This document shows, piece by piece, positions 9,061-17,837 of a stretch of DNA of 64,000 nt. Numbering within the stretch: the stretch's first letter is position 1; every line of letters starts with the position of its first letter. The DNA is taken from assembly GCA_041744575.1 (NCBI GenBank), contig JBGTKP010000056.1, forward strand, positions 55,412-119,411, given 5' to 3'. The notes under the pieces were generated by a model that was not told the origin of the DNA, ran no database searches, and saw only the letters and a list, made by a program, of their open reading frames with translations. The position numbers and the translations under genes are program-made. This stretch comes from JTS-RE37 sp041744575. GTDB lineage: Bacteria > Bacteroidota > Bacteroidia > Flavobacteriales > Flavobacteriaceae.

Positions 9061-10345
9061 TTTGGAAAAAGCCGTTACAGGCGCCATGGTGTTACTGGTA
9101 GCGACCCTGTTCCTGAAGGAAAACATTAACTCAATAGCGATTATCCTGACATCTTTATTGATTTTTCTTTGCATTGTCCGCAAGGGGGATTTCAGGTCGT
9201 TTACGCACAAGGGAATTTTAAAACAGGGACTGCCACTTGTGCTTTACTTTGTTTTGGCTGTCGCCGGCTGGTTGATCAATCAGGATTCTAACGGAAACTA
9301 CGCAATGCGACTGTTGCCCTTCCTGATCGCTCCCCTGTTCCTGTACTATTTCTATTATTTCCGGGAAAGTCGCGCAGTAATTGCGCGATACTTTATCGCC
9401 GCTACGCTTGTTTTCCTGGTCTTTTTGGACTTCCAGGCTATTCAGGACATGATTGTGGCTCACTCGGTGTACGTGGTCCAGGAAGGTCGTACCTATTATC
9501 GTTTTATGTATACGCGGTTTACCGGAGCATATTTTAATCATATCTACCTCAGTACCTATATTCTAATGGCGATTTTTTTGGTGCTCCAGTTTAAAACCTT
9601 CCGGAAAAAGTATATCCGGGCCGGAATCCTTTGTTTCTTTGCCGTGCACCTCTTGTTACTTTCTTCTAGGGCTGTAATTATCGCCGTATTACTCGGCGGA
9701 TTTCTTGTTTTGGCCTATGTGTCCTTCCGTAATCCTCGTAATGTAAAATACCTCATCCTGCTCATCACCGGTCTTGCCGCCGCCACCCTAATTGTATATT
9801 CCTTTCGCGATTCCTTACTATTGAACCGTTATTCCCAGGCCTTTGAACTTTATAAACATCAGGATAGAATCCTTCAACGCAATTATTCCATCAATAACCG
9901 TATTAAGGTCTATATCATCGGAGCTGCTCTTTTATCTGAACCCCGGTTATACGGAATTAACGGAACCGGATTATCCTACGACATTATCCGCGAAAAATAC
10001 AACTCTGCCTTCAGAGAAGAATTCCCTTTTGAAACGTCTACTTTCAATACCCACAATCAGTATATCAACAATTTTATTGATTGGGGGTTACTTGGACTGT
10101 TCATTATGGCATACATGCTTTACCTGCCTGTTACCAGCGCGTTTAAGCGCAAGCAATACTGGTTGTTGACTTTCTGGCTTTCCTTCCTGTTCATCCTGGC
10201 GATGGAGTCCTTTTTAATCAGGCATAGGGGCATCGTGTTCTTCATTCTGTTTTATACACTCCTGGTACCAGAAACAACCAACAGCAGGGAATTGTTCATG
10301 GCATCCGACCCGTCCGGGTCAGAAGATCCCTTTAAAAAATCTTAA
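9050..10345 (+). CDS. O-antigen ligase/polymerase family membrane protein
   Basis: A 431-residue protein with about 11 membrane segments and a large periplasmic loop (about residues 245-335). The loop ends in the motif FNTHNQYINNFIDWG, a hallmark of the Wzy_C/WaaL O-antigen ligase superfamily, whose conserved His lies in this HNQ element. It either ligates polymer to a lipid carrier or polymerises repeat units. With the preceding gene it forms a two-gene plus-strand unit. Its 3' end overlaps the 3' end of the minus-strand gene at 10319 by 27 bases. Confidence 0.75.
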   Translation: MSVNLEKAVTGAMVLLVATLFLKENINSIAIILTSLLIFLCIVRKGDFRSFTHKGILKQGLPLVLYFVLAVAGWLINQDSNGNYAMRLLPFLIAPLFLYYFYYFRESRAVIARYFIAATLVFLVFLDFQAIQDMIVAHSVYVVQEGRTYYRFMYTRFTGAYFNHIYLSTYILMAIFLVLQFKTFRKKYIRAGILCFFAVHLLLLSSRAVIIAVLLGGFLVLAYVSFRNPRNVKYLILLITGLAAATLIVYSFRDSLLLNRYSQAFELYKHQDRILQRNYSINNRIKVYIIGAALLSEPRLYGINGTGLSYDIIREKYNSAFREEFPFETSTFNTHNQYINNFIDWGLLGLFIMAYMLYLPVTSAFKRKQYWLLTFWLSFLFILAMESFLIRHRGIVFFILFYTLLVPETTNSRELFMASDPSGSEDPFKKS

Positions 10346-11680
10346 GAAAGATGCTCTTCCGGCAAGGGGTGAAAAAATATGGGCTATAGAAGCCTTTACC
10401 TTCCCGGCATCGTCCGGTTCATTTCCCAAATTCTCTAAAATAATCCGAAGATCTTCCTCTGAACCTGCGACATAGTTATAAGGATTACTTTCGAGCAACC
10501 TCTTTAAAAATTTGGAATAATAACCCTTGATATCCACTGCAATGTTAGGAGTGCCAAGGGCAAGGCTTTCAAGAGCACAGGTTGAATAAACAGTCAGATG
10601 ATAATCACAATACTTCAATAATTCATAAGTGTTATGACCTTCCAGGCTGATAAAATTCTCTCTTCCCTGAAAGGACGCTTGCTGATGGCTGAAACGAGGT
10701 TTAAAAATAAAACAGGTTTCCGGAAAAAAACCAGCAATCCTGTCAATCATCTGAAGGAGAGGTATATCGGTAACTTCCAGCTGGCCGGTGATACAAATTG
10801 TCCTGACATACTTTTGTTTTAACTCACTTAAAGATGCCGACATGGTAAGTTTTTGGTTTACAGCTTCAAGGAAGGAATAGCCGTAATCCAAAATCCGCTC
10901 TTTTGGGACCACCTTTCCCCTGCTGATTATTTCTGAGGAATCACTCCCGTAACTCAGGAAATAATCGGGCATAAAAACTGATGGTTGCCACTCATTATAG
11001 AAATAGGCCCTATGAGTTTCGGTAACCAGTCCGTGTTGCAATTCCACGACAGGGACAGCATGTTTTTTGGCGGCAAGCAAAATTTCGAAATTTGAATAAT
11101 AGCAGACAACAAAAATGACTTTTGGCCGAAAAATTCGAAATAGTATGCTGTAAACTCTGGCTCCCCCAAGAATTCTTCCATAGATCCTTCTGAGTTTGGA
11201 AAGCCCCTTTCCAAGGAAGTCCTCAAGTATCTCGAAATTCTTTATATCCCGTTCCGGTGCCACCTTAAAGAACAAGTATTGCAGCAGGAAGATCCAGGAC
11301 ATCCCGATGGAGTGCTCTCCGCTTTGCAGTTTACTGGCTCTGGTGCTGCCCTTTGGAATCGGATTTTCAAATAACAGGTAGGAATCAAGGTACGTCAGAA
11401 GCCCGGTAGTGATCCGGTCAAAAGATGTATCATTGATATAGTATCGACGTTCTGAGTTCGTGAATACCCAGCAGCGGTTCTTCCTGAATTTTCTGATTGA
11501 AAACAGATCCGGGATGAGATTTTTTAATAAGATCCACAGATGTGGCGTTGTCGCCTCTTTGATAATGTCAAACTCCCCGCTGACACCCGGAAGATAACTT
11601 TTTATGACAGGCCATATCGAAACCCCTCCGTGTTGAATTTTATGTACATCCACATGATCTTCAATATTTGGCGGGTTCAT
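10319..11680 (-). CDS. Putative GT-B type capsule/nonulosonate transferase
   Basis: A 453-residue soluble protein that I cannot assign to a named family with certainty. Visible features are a central ELQHGLV motif (around residue 228) followed by a conserved Tyr/Pro-rich stretch, and a C-terminal STCALESLALGTP motif (around residue 370). Both resemble nucleotide-sugar binding elements of GT-B fold capsule enzymes such as polysialyl or CDP-glycerol transferases. It is the last minus-strand gene of the nonulosonic acid operon, so a role as the CMP-nonulosonate transferase is an attractive inference. It follows the SDR gene with a gap of 55 bases and overlaps the plus-strand ligase gene tail to tail. 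Confidence 0.5.
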   Translation of the reverse strand: MNPPNIEDHVDVHKIQHGGVSIWPVIKSYLPGVSGEFDIIKEATTPHLWILLKNLIPDLFSIRKFRKNRCWVFTNSERRYYINDTSFDRITTGLLTYLDSYLLFENPIPKGSTRASKLQSGEHSIGMSWIFLLQYLFFKVAPERDIKNFEILEDFLGKGLSKLRRIYGRILGGARVYSILFRIFRPKVIFVVCYYSNFEILLAAKKHAVPVVELQHGLVTETHRAYFYNEWQPSVFMPDYFLSYGSDSSEIISRGKVVPKERILDYGYSFLEAVNQKLTMSASLSELKQKYVRTICITGQLEVTDIPLLQMIDRIAGFFPETCFIFKPRFSHQQASFQGRENFISLEGHNTYELLKYCDYHLTVYSTCALESLALGTPNIAVDIKGYYSKFLKRLLESNPYNYVAGSEEDLRIILENLGNEPDDAGKVKASIAHIFSPLAGRASFLRFFKGIF

Positions 11681-11735
11681 TGGTTTCTATCTTTGCCTAA
11701 TTCTGTGTCTCTAATTCAATGCTCCTCTATGCGAT

Positions 11736-12473
11736 TTAAACAGCGGTCCATCCTCCATCAACAGCAATATTCTGTCCGGTAATATATTTTGCTTCGTCAG
11801 ATAGCAGGAAAGAAACCACAGGTGCAACATCTTCAGGAACGCCCATTCGTTTCATGGGAACCTTATGTTCATATTGTTTTACAAAGGTCGGATCCTGATG
11901 GTTGAAAATTCCCCCCGGGGAGACACAGTTTGATCGGATATTGTGTGGTCCGAAATAGGAGGCAAGGTAGCGACTGAAATTAATCAGGCCTCCTTTGATT
12001 GCAGAATATGCCACAGGTGACGTCAGCATCGTTTTCTCATAGACGGTAAAATCATTTCCGACTATCCCGTATATTGAGGCAATGTGTACGAGGGAACCTG
12101 AACCCTGGCCTTTCATAATCTTAATTATGGGTTTTGAAATTGTAAAAACGCTGCTCAATTGCATTTCGAGATTCCGGGCGAAGGATTCCGGGGAGGTTTC
12201 TTCAAACTTGCTTCCCCAATCATCCGTACGTGGATAGGCATTGTTTACAAGGCCATCGATTCTTCCGTAGTGTGACATTATAAGATCAAGACTTGCGGTA
12301 ATGGCGGTGTCATCCAGCAGGTTAAAATGAATCGTATCCTTCGAGATATCTGTCTCATTGGTAATATCAAGATTGACAGCTATTCCGCCTTTGGAGCGCA
12401 CATCCTCAACAAAAGCCCTGCCCAAGATCCCACTTCCGCCAGTAATCAGAACTACCTTATCTTTCAGTATCAT
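11736..12473 (-). CDS. Short-chain dehydrogenase/reductase, PtmA-like
   Basis: A classical SDR of 245 residues. The cofactor motif TGGSGILGRAF is at the N-terminus, the NNAYP element is near residue 85, and the catalytic Ser and Tyr-x-x-x-Lys lie in HIASIYG and AYSAIKGG. The C-terminus GQNIAVDGGWTAV is typical. The closest type I recognise is PtmA, an oxidoreductase encoded in flagellin nonulosonic-acid clusters of Campylobacter. Its substrate there is not firmly established, so the role here is inferred. Four-base ATGA overlap with the upstream Gfo/Idh/MocA gene. Confidence 0.8.
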   Translation of the reverse strand: MILKDKVVLITGGSGILGRAFVEDVRSKGGIAVNLDITNETDISKDTIHFNLLDDTAITASLDLIMSHYGRIDGLVNNAYPRTDDWGSKFEETSPESFARNLEMQLSSVFTISKPIIKIMKGQGSGSLVHIASIYGIVGNDFTVYEKTMLTSPVAYSAIKGGLINFSRYLASYFGPHNIRSNCVSPGGIFNHQDPTFVKQYEHKVPMKRMGVPEDVAPVVSFLLSDEAKYITGQNIAVDGGWTAV

Positions 12474-13387
12474 AACACCAGTTTTAGAATTTCAATGGCC
12501 TCTGCCGGAGTGTTCATAGGGATCCTACGCAGATCAATGCACTCAAGAAAGTATTCCATCTGCCTCTTATAAGTGGTGTAAACGGAAGGTTGTGCCAGCC
12601 GGAACAGGGTTTTGTCCCTGGTCGTATCGCGAATTTCATTATTGATAAAGTCAATCCTCAGGGTATCCTCATCCCTTATAATCTCACAAATACGTCTTGG
12701 ATCCTTCCTGAAATAATTGACAACCACCTGTGCATGAAAATCTTGATACTGCAACAATGTATTGGAGGTGTCGAAGCTGTTAATCGCCAATTCCGAAACT
12801 TTCATTTTGGAGTTACGCGACGCTATAGGCATGCCAAAAAGGTATACGACATAATCCGGTTCATGAATGAGATCCAGATGTACGCCTCCCCCGAGTTCTT
12901 TCCTGGCACTGTATACCTTCCTGTAGTCCGAATCCGGACGCCAGGCCGGCAGGTAGGAACCGAAATAGGCATTGACTTCATTTATTTTGCGGGGTATCTG
13001 AACCAGGTAACCCCTTATAAATTCTATGAGCGGATGAAACCTCATGTTGCAGGCGACATAAATCAGGTCGTTTCTGAGTTCCAGCTTTTGAAATTCAATT
13101 ATCTGTGCCATACTGATTACCAGCGGCTTCTCAATCATCAGGGGAATATTCAGCGCGTTCAGCCGCCTGATATATTCAAGGTGTAGCGAGGACGGGTTGG
13201 CAATTATCGCAAAATGAAAATTGATTTTAAGGAGCGCAGCCCAATCATATAAATTATGAACTTGAGGCAGATCCATGCTGTTTCGTGAGGAGCGCAAAGC
13301 ATAGATTCTGACATCCTGCCGTAGTTCATTTAAAACATGGATATGCTTTCGGGCGATAGATCCCAAGCCTACAATCAGAACATTCAT
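12470..13387 (-). CDS. Gfo/Idh/MocA family oxidoreductase
   Basis: A 305-residue NAD(P)-dependent sugar oxidoreductase. It starts with the Rossmann motif MNVLIVGLGSIARKHI and carries the family EKPL motif near residue 96, followed by the alpha/beta substrate domain with HLDLIHEPDYV near residue 175. It lies within the nonulosonic acid operon, with four-base overlaps to the genes on both sides. It probably modifies a sugar or nonulosonate precursor, but the substrate cannot be told. It is distinct from the WlbA-type member of the same superfamily at 21432-22375. Confidence 0.85.
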   Translation of the reverse strand: MNVLIVGLGSIARKHIHVLNELRQDVRIYALRSSRNSMDLPQVHNLYDWAALLKINFHFAIIANPSSLHLEYIRRLNALNIPLMIEKPLVISMAQIIEFQKLELRNDLIYVACNMRFHPLIEFIRGYLVQIPRKINEVNAYFGSYLPAWRPDSDYRKVYSARKELGGGVHLDLIHEPDYVVYLFGMPIASRNSKMKVSELAINSFDTSNTLLQYQDFHAQVVVNYFRKDPRRICEIIRDEDTLRIDFINNEIRDTTRDKTLFRLAQPSVYTTYKRQMEYFLECIDLRRIPMNTPAEAIEILKLVL

Positions 13388-14100
13388 ATCTTAAAATCAA
13401 GCTTTTCCTGACTCAGTAGAAATTCCATCATTTCAAAATCAATAGGCTCGTCCAGGTCAAAACAAACGTGGTCCATGAGATAGAAAAGACTTCTTTCGGT
13501 GATCGACGACCTGAACCCTTTTTCAAAACAAATCCTCCGGAAAAAATAAAAAGAGGCATTCATGTCATACACTTTGGGTGCCGCCTGCCTTGAAAGGCTA
13601 TCACTTGGTTTTACTACTTTGCAGTAACCGTCCTCCTTTAGTTCAATCACATTAAAATAAGGATTTCTATGTGGCCTGGAAACTGAAAAGATATTGTAGG
13701 CCTTTTCATCTGCAAGCAACAACTGCAGTCCATTCTTAAGATCTTCCTGGGTTCTTAAAGGGGAGGTAATATCCAGATCCAAAATGAGATCGTAGGTTTT
13801 TTTATGAAGTGATTCCTGATAATCCAGTACATGGTTCAGGACTTCCATTTTCCCGGTGGTATCGCCTGCCAGATGCTCCGGTCTCAGGTAGGCCGTTGTT
13901 AATCCGAATTCCTCGGCTACTGATTTGATGTCCTGGTCATCGGTAGACAAAACAATATCTGTCCCACGATTTAGGGCGGCAAAGGACCTGGCATGGGATA
14001 TCGCATAGGAAATCAACGGTTTTCCATTGAGGTTCCGGATATTCTTCCTGGGAATTCCTTTTGACCCCCCTCTTCCGCAAATGGTGATTAAAATATTCAA
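13384..14100 (-). CDS. Acylneuraminate cytidylyltransferase family protein (second copy)
   Basis: A 238-residue CMP-nonulosonate synthetase-like protein. Its nucleotide-binding N-terminus reads CGRGGSKGIPRKNIRNLNGK. The TDDQDI and DLDITSPLRT motifs of the family follow, and DLDEPIDFEM lies near the C-terminus. It activates a nonulosonic acid with CTP. A second, clearly different member lies just upstream, so either two nonulosonic acids are activated or one copy has a changed role. It is preceded by a 69-base gap, the largest in this operon. Confidence 0.85.
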   Translation of the reverse strand: MNILITICGRGGSKGIPRKNIRNLNGKPLISYAISHARSFAALNRGTDIVLSTDDQDIKSVAEEFGLTTAYLRPEHLAGDTTGKMEVLNHVLDYQESLHKKTYDLILDLDITSPLRTQEDLKNGLQLLLADEKAYNIFSVSRPHRNPYFNVIELKEDGYCKVVKPSDSLSRQAAPKVYDMNASFYFFRRICFEKGFRSSITERSLFYLMDHVCFDLDEPIDFEMMEFLLSQEKLDFKI

Positions 14101-14169
14101 TTTCGCATACTTGTAAAGTCAAATCCTGATACTGACTTGTGTGCATTAGGTGCTGGAGATACCTTAAAA

Positions 14170-14871
14170 TCAATCATGGAGGGAGCCTGAGTATATTTTT
14201 TGAAGCATACACTCAGCCAGCATTAAATCGGTTGGTGTGTCGATATCCATTGAGACCAGCTCGTCCATTTCATATTTTATGACTCTGGGGAAACTTAAAT
14301 GACTCATTTTTTTCAACGATTCAGGATTAATGACATAGATGGAGCCGTTATACTCCCATACCTTCGGGCAGTCCTGCCTTCGGGAAAAATTCCCCTTTTT
14401 GGACTTTTTAAGAAACCCCGATTCATCCTCCTCAAATAAAACATAATAAGGATTTGACGAAGTTTCTTTAACTGAGACGACCATATCGATATCTGAACTA
14501 TAGAGGGCCAATGCCGCCCATACATGCAGCGGCTTTCGGAACGGAGATGTTGGCTGTAATAAAATAATTACATCCACAGGACCGCAATTATTTTCATGAA
14601 AGTCGAGCGCATGAAGGAGAACTTCATAGGTACCGGCTGTGTCCGTTGCCAATATATCCGGTCTCAGAAATGGTACTTTAAGACCGTAATCCTCAACAAC
14701 TGCCTTAATGTCCGGAGAATCTGTTGAAACAAAAATGTTCGCGTCATCAAAGACTTCCCTGGCGACTTTCAACGTATAATGAATAAGTGGCTTGCCTCCC
14801 AAAAAGGTAATGTTTTTTAGAGGGATCCTTTTTGATCCACCTCTGGCCGGGATGACAATTAGGGGCTTCAT
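14170..14871 (-). CDS. CMP-nonulosonate synthetase (NeuA/LegF/PseF-like)
   Basis: A 233-residue protein with the canonical N-terminus VIPARGGSKRIPLKNI, the STDSPDI motif near residue 50, LLQPTSPFR near residue 103, the RRQDCPKVWEYNGSIY segment, and the late MDIDTPTDL. These are the CTP- and metal-binding elements of CMP-sialic acid synthetases. It would produce the CMP-sugar donor from the product of the NeuB-like synthase encoded at the head of this operon. Four-base overlap with the upstream gmd gene. Sialic, legionaminic and pseudaminic specificity cannot be separated by reading alone. Confidence 0.88.
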   Translation of the reverse strand: MKPLIVIPARGGSKRIPLKNITFLGGKPLIHYTLKVAREVFDDANIFVSTDSPDIKAVVEDYGLKVPFLRPDILATDTAGTYEVLLHALDFHENNCGPVDVIILLQPTSPFRKPLHVWAALALYSSDIDMVVSVKETSSNPYYVLFEEDESGFLKKSKKGNFSRRQDCPKVWEYNGSIYVINPESLKKMSHLSFPRVIKYEMDELVSMDIDTPTDLMLAECMLQKIYSGSLHD

Positions 14872-15908
14872 TTCTGTATTTTGGATAACTCGTATTCCAT
14901 CATCAGATCTACCAGTTCACTAAATTTTACGGATGCCTCCCACCCGAGTTTTTCCCTGGCCTTTGAATAATCTCCAATAAGGATATCCACCTCTGTTGGT
15001 CTGAAGTAATATGGGTCAATGGTTACCATTGTATTACCAGTCTTTTTGTCTACCCCTATCTCGTCAACCCCCTTGCCTTTCCATTGGATCTCTGTGCCGA
15101 TATGAAGGAAGGCTTTCTCAACAAACTCCCGCACTGTATGGCACTCCCCAGTGGCAACCACAAAATCCTCCGGCTCGGGAAGTTGTAACATCCGCCACAT
15201 CGCATCCACATAATCCTTGGCATATCCCCAATCTCTTTTCGCATCGAGGTTTCCAAGGCGGAATTTCTTTGATTTCCCTGCTTTGATCCTCGCAACGGAT
15301 TCGGCAATTTTTTTGGTGACGAAACTATTTCCTCTCCTTGGACTTTCATGGTTGAACAGGATCCCGTTACAGGCATATATCCCATAGGCCTCCCTGTAAT
15401 TAACGGTCAGCCAGTAAGAATACATTTTAGCCACACCATAAGGACTTCTGGGATAAAACGGGGTTTTTTCGGACTGAGGAATTTCCTGAACTTTTCCAAA
15501 CAACTCACTTGTGGAAGCCTGGTAGTACTTCGTTTTATCCTTAAGGCCCAGAATCCTAATCGCTTCGAGAATCCTCAGACTGCCAAGAGCATCAGCATTG
15601 GCAGTATATTCAGGAATATCAAATGAAATCCTGACGTGACTCTGAGCGGCAAGATTGTAAACTTCATCCGGCGTGATCTCCTGTAATAACCGCATGATAT
15701 TGGAAGAGTCGGTCATATCACCATAATGAACATGAAAATCAAGTTCCTGGCTGTCAATTCCCTTGTAAAGATGGTCTATCCTCAACTTCTGTTCGAGACT
15801 GGATCGCCGGACCATACCGTGAACCTCATATCCCTTTTCTAATAATAACTCGGCCAGATAACTTCCATCCTGCCCGGTGACCCCGGTAATGAATGCCTTT
15901 TTCTTCAA
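14868..15908 (-). CDS. gmd: GDP-mannose 4,6-dehydratase
   Basis: A 346-residue extended SDR. The start AFITGVTGQDGSYLAELLL is diagnostic of Gmd, as are GMVRRSS, the catalytic segment STSELFGKVQEIPQ with Tyr-x-x-x-Lys in YGVAKMY, LFNHESPRRG and KRDWGYAKDYVDAMW. It makes GDP-4-keto-6-deoxy-mannose. No GDP-fucose synthase (fcl) is present. Instead the next gene upstream is a perosamine-synthase-like aminotransferase, so the keto-sugar is probably aminated to GDP-perosamine. It overlaps its neighbours by four bases on both sides. Confidence 0.93.
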   Translation of the reverse strand: MKKKAFITGVTGQDGSYLAELLLEKGYEVHGMVRRSSLEQKLRIDHLYKGIDSQELDFHVHYGDMTDSSNIMRLLQEITPDEVYNLAAQSHVRISFDIPEYTANADALGSLRILEAIRILGLKDKTKYYQASTSELFGKVQEIPQSEKTPFYPRSPYGVAKMYSYWLTVNYREAYGIYACNGILFNHESPRRGNSFVTKKIAESVARIKAGKSKKFRLGNLDAKRDWGYAKDYVDAMWRMLQLPEPEDFVVATGECHTVREFVEKAFLHIGTEIQWKGKGVDEIGVDKKTGNTMVTIDPYYFRPTEVDILIGDYSKAREKLGWEASVKFSELVDLMMEYELSKIQK

Positions 15909-16999
15909 TTTTTTATGGTGTTTCGTATTAGCTTAATAATATAATCCTGGTCTCTGACCTCCAGGGCAGGGAAACTGGGCAAATTTAAACCTAATTCGGA
16001 AATCTGCCGGGAGACAGGACAGTCGCTGACCTTCTCATAAAATGGGAGTTCATCTATTGGTTTAAAAAAAGGTCGGGTTTCTATGTGTTTCTCAGCCAGG
16101 CTGTTGACAACCCTTGTTTTTTCATCACTCGAATTAAAAAGAAAGGAACACATCCAATAGGAGGACGTGGAATGGGATTCGAGATGTTGCATCCTCAGGA
16201 TGTCGCCGAGGCCGTCCTCATATCTTTGATGGATGGCTCTCTTGCGCCGGAGGATGTCATCTATTTTTGAAAGTTGGGCCACTCCTATGGCTGCCTGCAG
16301 ATTCGTCATTCGATAATTGTAACCGAGGATATCATGATAATACCTAACGGTATCAGAATTTCCCTGATTTTTTAATTTTCTTATTTTATCAGATATTGCT
16401 CCGTGAGGGGTCAGCACCATGCCTCCTTCTCCCGTAGTGATCGTCTTGTTCCCGAAGAATGAAAAAGTCGACACATCCCCAAGGGTGCCAGAATACCTTC
16501 CGTCATATGTGGCACCAAACGATTCCGCCGCATCTTCAATGAGATAAAGTCCATGGATATCTGCTATCTCCCTTAGCCTTTTATAATTGGCAGGAGCTCC
16601 ATATATATTGGTGTAGAGTATCGCCTTTGTCCTGGTAGTGATCCTGGCTTCAATTCCCGACGGATCAAGATTCCAGGTCAAGGGATCTATATCTGTAAAA
16701 ACAGGTGTGGCTCCAACGTATAAGATGGCATTTGAGGAAGCCACGTAGGTGAAATTTGTGGTAATCACCTCATCTCCCGGGCCGATGTCAAGGGCAAGCA
16801 TAGCCAGGTGGATGGCTACCGTTCCGTTGCTGACAGCGATTGCGTTCGCCGCTTTGCAGTAGGATTCCGCCTTTCTTTCAAACTCCCCAATAAAGGTGCC
16901 CTGGCTTGAGATCCAGGTGGATTCCATGCATTCTGCCACCAGCCTCGCCTCTTCAGATCCAAGAAAGGGTTTATAAATCGGAATACTAGTTTCGGCCAT
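15905..16999 (-). CDS. per: DegT/DnrJ aminotransferase, probable GDP-perosamine synthase
   Basis: A 364-residue PLP-dependent sugar aminotransferase. Perosamine-synthase hallmarks are visible: TWISSQGTFIGEFE near residue 30, VSNGTVAIHLAM, IEDAAESFGATYDG, and the PLP-lysine segment FFGNKTITTGEGGMV. The partner gmd gene supplies GDP-4-keto-6-deoxymannose, so GDP-perosamine is the expected product. I chose the ATG at 16999 because the protein then begins MAETSIPIYKPF like known homologues; an in-frame ATG 75 bases earlier (17074) would add 25 unrelated residues. It overlaps the upstream TIM-barrel gene by 14 bases. A LegC-type role in nonulosonate synthesis is the main alternative. Confidence 0.82.
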   Translation of the reverse strand: MAETSIPIYKPFLGSEEARLVAECMESTWISSQGTFIGEFERKAESYCKAANAIAVSNGTVAIHLAMLALDIGPGDEVITTNFTYVASSNAILYVGATPVFTDIDPLTWNLDPSGIEARITTRTKAILYTNIYGAPANYKRLREIADIHGLYLIEDAAESFGATYDGRYSGTLGDVSTFSFFGNKTITTGEGGMVLTPHGAISDKIRKLKNQGNSDTVRYYHDILGYNYRMTNLQAAIGVAQLSKIDDILRRKRAIHQRYEDGLGDILRMQHLESHSTSSYWMCSFLFNSSDEKTRVVNSLAEKHIETRPFFKPIDELPFYEKVSDCPVSRQISELGLNLPSFPALEVRDQDYIIKLIRNTIKN

Positions 17000-17837
17000 A
17001 GGTCTGCAGGAGTTGTATCTGACTTTCGATTTCCTCCGGAGACAGATTTCTGACCTCCAGGACATGCACAGCATCTCTGAACTTTCTTACCCAGGGTAGA
17101 AACCAGTAATCGTCGGCGATGGAATCATTGGAATCATTGGAACCATCATTATCGCTGTGATGAATATAATTTATATAAGGTTCTATTGCTCCTACTGCCT
17201 CGTTGGCATTAAAGCCCAGCGCTGCTGAAGAAATTTTCAGGTGAGCGGTATCCAAAAGAAGGCCGAAATTGGAGGCTCCTATCTCCTGCACCAACCGCAC
17301 CAGCTCGTAAGGGGTAGAACATAGAAGTGCCTCCTGTCCGTCCGACCTTAGATTAAACGGGGCGGTTACATTGTTTTCTATAAGAAAAGAGAGGCCCAGT
17401 TCGCTCGCTTTTAGGAGAACCTTATCTATCGCATCTGTAAACAATCGCCAGTTTTCTCCCCTGTCAATAGGAACATTCACGTCCATAGGTTTCCCGAGCT
17501 GTTCCGGGGATGGATCAATACAAAAACCGGCATGCGCTGAAAAACAGGATGCTCTTGCAATCCGTGTCAGCTCCAGACCCTGTAAACAATGCGCAATAGA
17601 TCTGTCCCTCACTGCGGGGTTGGTGCTGGCCAGATTCATGACAAAGGGAATTTCCGGTGCGGGGAAGTAATTATGCGCAAGGCGAACGGTTTCGGTCTCA
17701 GTAAAAAACCGAATCATATCCTTGTCATAGGGAAAACCTGAGCTGAACTCAACGGTCCAGTCCCGCTCCTTTGCCAGCTCTGCAATCTTCTCCTTGCTCA
17801 TTTTACCAAATGCCAGGGTACTTACCGCAACAATCAT
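16986..17837 (-). CDS. Sugar phosphate isomerase/epimerase-like TIM-barrel protein
   Basis: A 283-residue member of the xylose isomerase-like/AP endonuclease 2 superfamily. Conserved metal-ligand candidates are seen in FLIENN (about residue 147), LLLDTAHLK (about 198) and YIHHSDNDG (about 225). The specific reaction is unknown. Its position between the aminotransferase and N-acetyltransferase genes suggests that it acts on an intermediate of the amino-sugar or nonulosonic acid made here. A short Asn-Asp-Ser repeat near residue 232 is encoded by a tandem GGAATCATT repeat. It overlaps both neighbours. Confidence 0.7.
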   Translation of the reverse strand: MIVAVSTLAFGKMSKEKIAELAKERDWTVEFSSGFPYDKDMIRFFTETETVRLAHNYFPAPEIPFVMNLASTNPAVRDRSIAHCLQGLELTRIARASCFSAHAGFCIDPSPEQLGKPMDVNVPIDRGENWRLFTDAIDKVLLKASELGLSFLIENNVTAPFNLRSDGQEALLCSTPYELVRLVQEIGASNFGLLLDTAHLKISSAALGFNANEAVGAIEPYINYIHHSDNDGSNDSNDSIADDYWFLPWVRKFRDAVHVLEVRNLSPEEIESQIQLLQTYGRN

